Shown here piece by piece: positions 16,628-24,300 of a stretch of 44,804 nucleotides of DNA. The stretch covers positions 1-44,804 of the forward strand of contig CAMFVG010000065.1 of NCBI GenBank assembly GCA_945992055.1, given 5' to 3'. Within the stretch, counting starts at the first letter, position 1, and each line of letters opens with the position of its first letter. Below the pieces are notes generated by a model. That model did not search any database, was not told where the DNA came from, and saw nothing but the letters and a program-made list of their open reading frames with translations. Source of the stretch: an uncultured Clostridia bacterium. GTDB taxonomy: Bacteria; Bacillota; Clostridia; Lachnospirales; Lachnospiraceae. Both the position numbers and the translations under genes were made by a program.

Positions 16628-17453
16628 ACACATTCTCCTTAATCATTCGTATTTCTTCCCTGTGCCCGTCATCTTCTAGGGGTGTCTCCAAATAGATTGG
16701 AATTCCCAAAAGTCTTGGGTTCGCAACCACTCCAAGAAGCGCCTCTTTCCCAATCTCGCCATTCCCAATCGTAGCATGACGGTCTTTATGTGAACCAAAC
16801 GGCATCATGCTGTCATTTAAATGAATTGCTTTCAAATTCTCAAGCCCTAAAATTTTATCAAATTCATCCAGCACTTCTTCTAACCCATTCACAATATCAT
16901 ATCCCGCCGAAAACACATGGCAAGTATCCAGACAAATCCCGATACGTTCCGGATGATTCACGCCTTCTCGAATTGCTTTTAGTTCCTCAAAGGTGGACCC
17001 AATTTCTGTCCCCTTACCGGACATCGTTTCCAACAGTACCGTAATCTGTTCCTTTCCCGTAATGGCCTGGTTTAGTCCTTTTACAATGTTCAAGGTACCG
17101 GCTTGTACTCCGATACCAGTATGGCTCCCCGGATGAAATACCAAGTTCTCGATTCCCAGCGCATCCATACGTGCAATATCCTCTTTCATAACCATGCAGG
17201 CAAATTCATACGTTTTCTCGTTTGCACTCGCCAGATTCAAGGTGTATGGAGCGTGCGCTAATATCGGTCCAAAACAATACTCTTTTCGGATACTTTGAAA
17301 TCTTGTCATTTCAACTTCACCATACGTCTTATAACTAGAACCTCGCGGATTTCTACTGAAAATCTGCATGGTATTTGCTTGCATTTTTACAACGTTTTCT
17401 GCTGTTTTGTCTAATCCCTTTGCCACAGACATATGGGAACCAATTACGAACAT
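16599..17453 (-). CDS. nfo: Endonuclease IV (AP endonuclease)
   Basis: Nfo cleaves abasic sites in base-excision repair. The zinc-ligand segments HPGSHTGIG, VLLETMSGKGTEIG, CLDTCHVFSAGYD and HLNDSMMPFGSHKDRHATIGNGEIG are all intact. With ATG 17453 (MFVIGSHMSV) the protein is 284 residues, the usual length. GGAGGTG lies 5 nt upstream of that ATG; the 38 extra residues in the track are upstream noncoding sequence. A TATACT or TACAAT -10-like box lies just upstream but lacks a clear -35. Confidence 0.94.
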   Translation of the reverse strand: MFVIGSHMSVAKGLDKTAENVVKMQANTMQIFSRNPRGSSYKTYGEVEMTRFQSIRKEYCFGPILAHAPYTLNLASANEKTYEFACMVMKEDIARMDALGIENLVFHPGSHTGIGVQAGTLNIVKGLNQAITGKEQITVLLETMSGKGTEIGSTFEELKAIREGVNHPERIGICLDTCHVFSAGYDIVNGLEEVLDEFDKILGLENLKAIHLNDSMMPFGSHKDRHATIGNGEIGKEALLGVVANPRLLGIPIYLETPLEDDGHREEIRMIKENVYGIYNTALF

Positions 17454-17560
17454 CCGCTCACCTCCAAACCTTACAGTATATTGTACTATATTTTTTGTTT
17501 TTTTGAAATGCCTAGGAGAAAGTAAATATTGGAGTTTTTGTAAAATCGAGAAATTTTTAT

Positions 17561-17600
17561 AAAACAAAACAGAACACTCATAAAAAATCGAATGTTCTGT
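17561..17600 (-). terminator. Rho-independent terminator after Rpn-type gene
   Basis: On minus, ACAGAACATTC pairs with GAGTGTTCTGT (11 bp with one G-U) and is followed by TTTGTTTT. It begins just after the Rpn-type stop codon. Confidence 0.8.
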
Positions 17601-17610
17601 CTGTATTTCC

Positions 17611-18453
17611 TTATAACTCCTTTATAATCTTTTCAATCACTTCGAGTTCTTCTTCTAATGCATCTGCAATCTCCTGTATAGAACAGCCTTTTTGAAGTTT
17701 CTTTTGGATCTGTTCTTGTAACTGCATTGTTCGACCCTTTTCCAACCCTTCTCGCCGTCCGGCACTAATGGCATCTAACCGCAAAGCTTCCTCATACATC
17801 TTTTTATCAAACGTTGTTAAAAACATATCTTCAACCTCCGCACGATGTTTTAATAAAACATCTTCTAATACTCCTTTTTGAATGCATTCATCTATGGCAC
17901 ATTTAATTGCCACATCTTGCTTATGACAATTTACAAGGTATTTTCGCACGCAAGAAACAAAATAGGAATAATCCTGCAATCTTTTGCATGCTTTTAATAT
18001 CTCATCATTCTGCCCGTAATTGATATTAATGAATCTTGCAATACACTCGACCGCCGGTTCCTCATCCCTTTCCTCAAAGGACTCTGATAATCGCATTTCC
18101 ATTTTTTGCGGCAAATTTTCTTCCCCGTTATAAAAAACAATATATCTCGGATATGGCAGTGGAATCCGTTCTTTTTGAAAACGGTTCTTTTTCTGGGATT
18201 CCACATACCCCTCATACATCTTGGCAAAATAGAGCAACCCCCGTAACGGCATATTTTGATTCATCGTACTTTGATGCTCATACAGGTTAAGCTCATTCGC
18301 AATCAAAAATGACAAGTCATTCTTCATGCCAATATAGATGACATCCTCCATTGTAGTGACAACAAGTTCCTCTGCATTTGTGTAGTTTGTTTGATTGATT
18401 GCATTGTATAGCTGTAGAATATCACTCTTATCCCGAAACACATACCGAAACAA
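17611..18453 (-). CDS. Rpn-family (PD-(D/E)XK) recombination-promoting nuclease, 5' end interrupted
   Basis: A 280-residue member of the Rpn/transposase-like PD-(D/E)XK nuclease group common in Lachnospiraceae. Seen: FRYVFRDKSDILQLYNAINQ, the nuclease-core region (NDLSFLIANELNLYEHQS), RYIVFYNG, and a coiled-coil tail. Rpn proteins are DNA endonucleases linked to RecA-independent recombination and, in some, to phage defence. The frame can only start at TTG 18453, with a mediocre ribosome site. Immediately upstream in the same frame lies a strong GGAGG plus ATG at 18519 and 18 codons that end in TAA, and the residues after that TAA (KDIL) read on into this ORF. The natural start therefore seems to be 18519 and the gene is probably broken, unless reinitiation occurs. 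Confidence 0.75.
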   Translation of the reverse strand: MFRYVFRDKSDILQLYNAINQTNYTNAEELVVTTMEDVIYIGMKNDLSFLIANELNLYEHQSTMNQNMPLRGLLYFAKMYEGYVESQKKNRFQKERIPLPYPRYIVFYNGEENLPQKMEMRLSESFEERDEEPAVECIARFININYGQNDEILKACKRLQDYSYFVSCVRKYLVNCHKQDVAIKCAIDECIQKGVLEDVLLKHRAEVEDMFLTTFDKKMYEEALRLDAISAGRREGLEKGRTMQLQEQIQKKLQKGCSIQEIADALEEELEVIEKIIKEL

Positions 18454-18462
18454 GATATCCTT

Positions 18463-18519
18463 TTACTTTCTTTTGACAAAGAGCCTTTTGCATGCAATCA
18501 ATGCTCTTTTTACTTTCAT
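18463..18519 (-). pseudogene. Original 5' end of Rpn-type gene, closed by TAA
   Basis: GGAGG, 6 nt, ATG, then MKVKRALIACKRLFVKRK and a TAA at 18463-18465. The frame is identical to that of the downstream Rpn-type ORF (66 nt between the ATG and its TTG). The simplest reading is a nonsense mutation at codon 19. Confidence 0.45.
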
Positions 18520-18671
18520 GTATTACCTCCTTTTATTTGCAGGAGGCATTCCCTCACAAACCTCTCTGCTTCTTTTTTATCAGCATTGAGATTTCCTTTT
18601 GCCAGAACGGCAGATATAAGACGTGAATGAATGACACGATAAGTAGAAATGTAATGCTTGTAAATATAATA
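18516..18671 (-). pseudogene. Remnant reading frame upstream of Rpn-type gene
   Basis: A stop-to-stop frame of 51 codons with protein-like content (RVIHSRLISAVLAKGNL, KKEAERFVRECLLQIKGG). It ends in a TGA that overlaps the next ATG (ATGA), as in coupled operons. It has no usable start codon. I read it as the 3' remnant of a gene truncated near 18672, at the edge of a 29-bp palindrome. I do not recognise the family. Confidence 0.3.
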
Positions 18672-18676
18672 TCATC

Positions 18677-18705
18677 GCATCATAGTCTTGCCAAGACTAT
18701 GATGC
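18677..18705. repeat. 29-bp perfect palindrome
   Basis: GCATCATAGTCTT, then GCC, then its exact complement: a 13-bp stem with a 3-nt loop. It has no T-run on either side that would make it a terminator by itself. It stands between the terminator of the giant gene and the remnant frame. It may be a protein-binding site, a transcript-end hairpin or a scar of DNA rearrangement. Confidence 0.6.
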
Positions 18706-18739
18706 TTAAAAAAAGAAGCGAGGAGTTCCCTCGCTTCTT
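18706..18739 (-). terminator. Rho-independent terminator after the giant GLUG/MBL gene
   Basis: On minus, AAGAAGCGAGG, a 5-nt loop, CCTCGCTTCTT, then a run of Ts. The stem is 11 bp and perfect. It lies about 40-100 nt after the alternative stop codons at 18779 and 18835. Confidence 0.9.
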
Positions 18740-18834
18740 CCTAATTTTAATTATGCTTCCAAACAATTCAAGCCATGATTAGATTTCACTGTCCGGAGTA
18801 ACAGTTCCGTTATTCTCTGAACCAGGATATTGTT

Positions 18835-21324
18835 CTAATACATAAGCACTGCTTCTTGTCCATGCAATGTTTTATATGCCATCCAAGAAATATCTCCATT
18901 TGCATTAAATGTAATTTTCACAGTTCCGTGTGGATTTGCATCTGTTGCACTTGTACTATCCTCATATCCAACTGTTAAATGTAAGTTAGAACGATTTGCA
19001 TAATCTGCGTTGATTTCACCAATATTCCATGGATATACAACAGAACCATCATCGCCTACATATACATTCTTATATTGTCCTAAGTAATAATCTTCTGTGC
19101 TAGTTGATGTATGTTTATATGTTGAGAATTTTTTAACAAATGGGAACAACATAACATCAAACTTATTGCTTTCATTATTGGTGTTATTCAACAAGAAATC
19201 TGCCCAACCTGTATTGGCTTTACCTGCATTTACATATCCATCTTGAGCACTCGTCGGATAATAAGATGAACCATTATTAAAGTTGTACTGATTCATCGCA
19301 TTCTTACCATGATGATATGCTGCAAATACATTAATATTAGCCAATGTATTATTGTTTTCACCATATGCATCTATGATATACTGCATTGTAATCTTTGTAG
19401 AGTCACCACCGATAAGAACTCTCTTACCTGTTTCATTCAATGTGAATACAAAGTTTACAGAAGATGTATTGAATGGGTCTGGAGTATGTGTCTCTACTGT
19501 CTTCTCTCCACCTGTCCATGTATCAACAGCAATTTGTTCCGGAGTATTTACAATATCCATTGTAAGACCATTGAAGTAATATCTTTGACCCATGTGTACT
19601 TCGTAGAAATCCGGAGCAGAGTTATCTGTCGGAGATTTAGTTAACAATTTTGCACCCTGAATTGCACCATTAATGTCACCAATTGTTCTGGTTTCATAGA
19701 TTGTTGCTCCATAAGCACTTGGCTCATTTGCATATAATGCATTCAAGTAAACATTCTCTCTAAGAGAAGCATCTTTCGCAAAATCCATCAAAGCACCTGC
19801 ATGATCATTATGGAAGTGAGAAATCGTCCAAGCATCAATGTAGATTGGATTTCCTTCCCCTACTTGTGATTGCAAATAAGCTTTCAAAATCGCTCCACTT
19901 CCGTTATCTGTATTACCATCATTGATGATAAAGTGTCCATTTGGCAATTGGAATACAAAACAGTTACCTGTAATATTTACAGCTTCTTTGTCTTCTACCA
20001 TACTAAGCGCTACTGCATTCGTTCCTGTATCTGTGCCAATTGGATTCTTCGCATCATCATCCACCAATGTCTTTGCCATTGAATCTACATCTGAGTTAAG
20101 AGATACATAAATCTTACCATCATTTGTAACGAATGTAACATTTACAACCCATTCACCCAAATTATTAGCAACTGTTTTGTAGTATGTAGCACTATAAACA
20201 CCATCCGCCTCCATAGGTGTTCCTACATTGCTTGCTTGCGGTTTAAATCCATTAGCTTCGTTATTAAGGAATTGTAAGTAGCTGTCATATGTTGTTTTTG
20301 TACCAGTTACTGTCACAACATAATCACCGGCACCTTCTGCCACTGCATTAGAAAGGCTTCCACTAATTGTTCCCAATCCTAATTCATTTGTGAGTGTTGC
20401 GATAGTTGCATCGCTAACGATAGTTCTTACATCCACTACATCTTTTAATGCTGTTGGGATCGGAACATCATTTGTTCTCATGGTCCATGCACTTGTGAAG
20501 TCTAACTTTTGTGCATCAAGTAAAGTATCATTTTTAATATCTCTTGCAACTTGTGGCACATAACCAATCAAACGATCACCATTAGATGTTTGAATAACTT
20601 GACCTGTTAAAGTACCGTTTCCACCGCCCCAAGAAAAAGTTGTGCCCCATCCTCTGTTGGCAAATACATTATTTAAAGTATAAGTTGATGTGTCTGTTTC
20701 ATTTACTCCACTGTAGAAATATCCAACGACAGAACCAATCCATTTTGTTCCATTCGGAATATCAAAAGTCCCTGCTGAAACCACAGACTCTAAATTAGTC
20801 GCTGTAACAGTGTTATAAGTCTGCCCAATAATTCCTCCGATACCATAATTATCACTAGTTGGACGGTTTCCTTTGATATGTCCAGTGTACAAAACATTTG
20901 TTAAGTTTAGGGTTCCGTTTTCTTGGTATCCTACGATACCACCGATATAACCTACTTCTTTTGTCAACTCAATGCTACCATCAAACCAACAATTATTAAT
21001 TGCAACTGTTTCACCTTCTACTGAAGCCGGACGCATAATGCCAACGATACCACTTGTATAGTGACATGGACTTACCATTGTAGCATTACTATAAACATTG
21101 GTGATATCACCAGCAGCATCTCCAACAATTGATCCAGTAAAGTGGCTCCATGTACCAGATGCATATGATTGTTCTACATAACTATCAAGAAGTCTAAAGT
21201 TACTAATAGAACTTCCTGCTGCTGTCTTTCCAAAGAAACCAACAGCTACGCTACTTGATTTCACATAAATACCTGAAATGGAATGTCCTTGTCCATCGAA
21301 GTTACCATTAAAGGTAACCGGTGT
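18835..21324 (-). pseudogene. Giant GLUG/MBL surface protein, C-terminal part cut off by TGA
   Basis: This segment is in the same frame as the upstream 5.6-kb ORF and is separated from it only by one TGA (21325-21327). Just after the TGA it reads TPVTFNGNFDGQGHSISG, continuing the fifth GLUG unit. The last third is a metallo-beta-lactamase-fold domain: FVFQLPNGHFIINDGN, TISHFHNDHAGAL (HxHxDH), VLIGGDSTK and YHHGKN supply the usual metal ligands. The ORF track's start (GTG 21264) has no convincing ribosome site, so this part is probably not made on its own. In the full-length reading the HxHxDH motif is at about residue 2359. The tail may also be frameshifted: a neighbouring frame gives AYVLEQYPGSENNG and stops at 18779. 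The substrate of the domain is unknown; related extracellular MBL domains include phosphorylcholine esterases. Confidence 0.8.
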
Positions 21325-24300
21325 TCATGTATAAGTAGGCACATCTGTGCCTGCTTTCCATTCTGAAACATTAGGTGTATTTAATGTAATATTCGCGCCT
21401 AATTTAATTGTTTTTTCGTCGAAAGTTTCACCTTTCTTAGCCAATGATAAGAATCCTAATAAATCACCTTTATTTTGGATTACATATGCACCATCCACAG
21501 GTTCTGAGTACCAAGCAATGCTTGGTGCAGCCTCAACTGCACCTTCGTCCTGTCTTGCAATCCACCATTCTGCAAATGTTGCAAGGATTGGTGTACCACG
21601 ATCTACATCATTGTATCCTGTGTCTTGTACCCAAGCTGTTGAACCTGAGAATAAGGTTGCTAAGTCTGCTTGGTAAAGATCAACTCTTGATTTAACTGCA
21701 TCTTGGTTATAGGTTACATAAGACTCACTACCACCTTGAAGAAGCACTGTGCCTGTTGTGTAAGTATTTGTGATTATTGTTTTTCCTGATGTGGCTGCAT
21801 CGCCAATAAACATACATGCTGTTGCAGAAACGTCAGACTCTGCACTTCCAACCATCAAACAGTTTGCCCAAGTGCTGTCTTGTTCTTTATTCCCATATGC
21901 ATGCCAACCTATAAATCCACCAACACGAGTGTAACCAGATTGACTTCCGGTATTCAAACAGTTTTGTGCTACAAATATTGGTCTTGTTCCTGTCGTTTGA
22001 GCAGTCATACCAACAAAACCACTGACACCACCTTGGGTACCCTTACTATTTGTAGTATCTGCAGTTTGAGTAATTGTTCCATCAAACCAACAATTACTGA
22101 TAAGCATTTCTGCTCCCGATCCAGATGCACGACCGATAAAGCCACCTACATGGTTACCTTCAGAACACATAATAGCGTTTGTATATACGTTTTCAATCTT
22201 CGCAAAAGTACCATCACCAATCAAACCGAATTGATCACCTGTACTCTTCATATAGCTATCAATCAATTTGAAGTTTTGAATTGTTGCTGTTGCTGCAGTT
22301 GTTCCAAAAACACCTGATGCACTTGCTGTTGCGTTTAAGTAAAGTCCACTTATTGTGTTTCCTTGACCATCAAATGTACCTGCAAACGGTTTTGCTGCTG
22401 TACCAATTGGTGTCCAATTTTTGCCGACAGCAGAACCTTCTTGCCATTTTGCAAGGATCGTTTCATCTACTTCGTTCAATACGATATTTGCACCGAGTTT
22501 TACAGTTTGACCTGCAAAGTTCTTTGTCTTTGCTAGTTGTGCAAAACTATAAAATTGATCCGCAGTTGTCAATGTAATCTCTGTAGCATTCTCATCGTAC
22601 CAAGAAAAATCTACTGTCAACTCATCATGTTTAACATTTTCAATCCACCAATCTGCAAAATATGCAAGGATTGGTGTACCACGGTCTGTATCGTTCCATC
22701 CGTTTTGATTATCATTTACCCACGCATTTGATTCTGGGAACAATGTTGCCACATCAGTTCCAATAAGTTCGTCACGTGTCTTTACAGTTCCTGTTGCAGG
22801 ATTGTTTCCGTTTCCTACAATTTGAAGCACTCCATACGAAGTGTAAATCTTAGAATTAGATGCACTTGTTGAATGATCACCATAGAACGAGCCGTACCTA
22901 TTTGCATACGATGTATGATTTGCAATAACAGTTGCTACTGACAAACAATTTTTAATTTCAGCTACAGCGTAAGTATCTTTCGCACCAAAGAATCCTCCAA
23001 TATTATATCCGCCTGTTACTGTTCCGGTACTTAAGCAGTCATAGAATCCTACTGAAGCCGCTCCTGACATACCAGCCACAAATCCACCTGCTTTACGTGC
23101 TGTTTTTGCTTGTTCTATATATCCGTCAAACCAACAATTTCTAAAGGTCGTATAAACTTGCAAATAATCAGCTGCGTATTTATCCATTGTTCCCAAGAAT
23201 CCTGCTACGTCACTTCGGTCAGTAGCAGTACTGATCATAACTGCATTTGTATAGATATTTTCCATACAGATAACTGCACCTTTACCTACAATACCCAAAC
23301 TTGGAGCACTATTCTTCATATAACTATCAACCAATTTAAAGTTTCTAAATTCACTTGGACTAGCTGTTCGTCCAAACAAACCTGCACCTTCTACATTTGT
23401 ATCTAAGTAAAGTCCACTGATTGTATATCCTTGACCATCAAATGTTCCTGCAAACGGTGTAGTAGATGTACCAATTGGTGTCCAAGTATTACTTGGAGTT
23501 ACTGTTCCAGCCACCCACTTCTTAACAATTGTGCTATCTGCTTTATTCAAAGCAATATTTGCACCAAGTTTGATTGTCTTGCCAGAGAATGTATTTGTTT
23601 TAGCAAGTTCTGCTAAACCATTAAGGTCTGCCGCATCATACAATGTGAATTCTGTATCATTATCGTTGTACCATGAAATATCTACTGTCAACTCATCATG
23701 TGGAATATTTGCAATCCACCACTCTGCAAATGTTGCAAGGATTGGTGTACCACGGTCTGTATTGTTCCATCCAGTAGCACCATCGCTTACCCATGCATTT
23801 TCTGTTTCGCCAACTAATACTGGGAATAATTCTGTTTCATCTGCATAAATCAATTCATTTCTGGTCTTGAGATATCCTTCCGGTACTGTTCCACTACCAA
23901 CTTTACCTACCAAGTTATCTCCCACACCATACGAATTATTAACCGTCAAACTTACTACATTTGTATTGACCGCTGCAATAAGTGCACCTTCAACACTCCA
24001 TGTATCCGTTCCTGTTGTCTGTACATCACCTACACTTAAGCAGTTATTAAACAACCATTTATCAGTTTGCCATGCCGGTGATACATACCAACCATTATTG
24101 ATATATCCAAGGATTCCTCCTGCTCGTTTTACACAAGAGATGTTTCCTGTATTCAAACAGTTGTTAAACGTGATCGTAGATCTTGCTGTTGTATTTCCTA
24201 CAATACCTGCAGCCATCTCGCCACCTGATGTAATAGAACCATCAAACCAACAGTTACTGAATGTTGCAACTACAGATTCACCTGCCGGAACAAATTCACC

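Noticed and set aside
21325-21327. TGA as selenocysteine or as Trp by code reassignment
   Set aside because: Other genes in the window use TGA as a normal stop (for example mtaB and the SpaA-type gene) and TGG for Trp; the position is Trp in sister units and not a redox site, and no SECIS-like hairpin follows at once.
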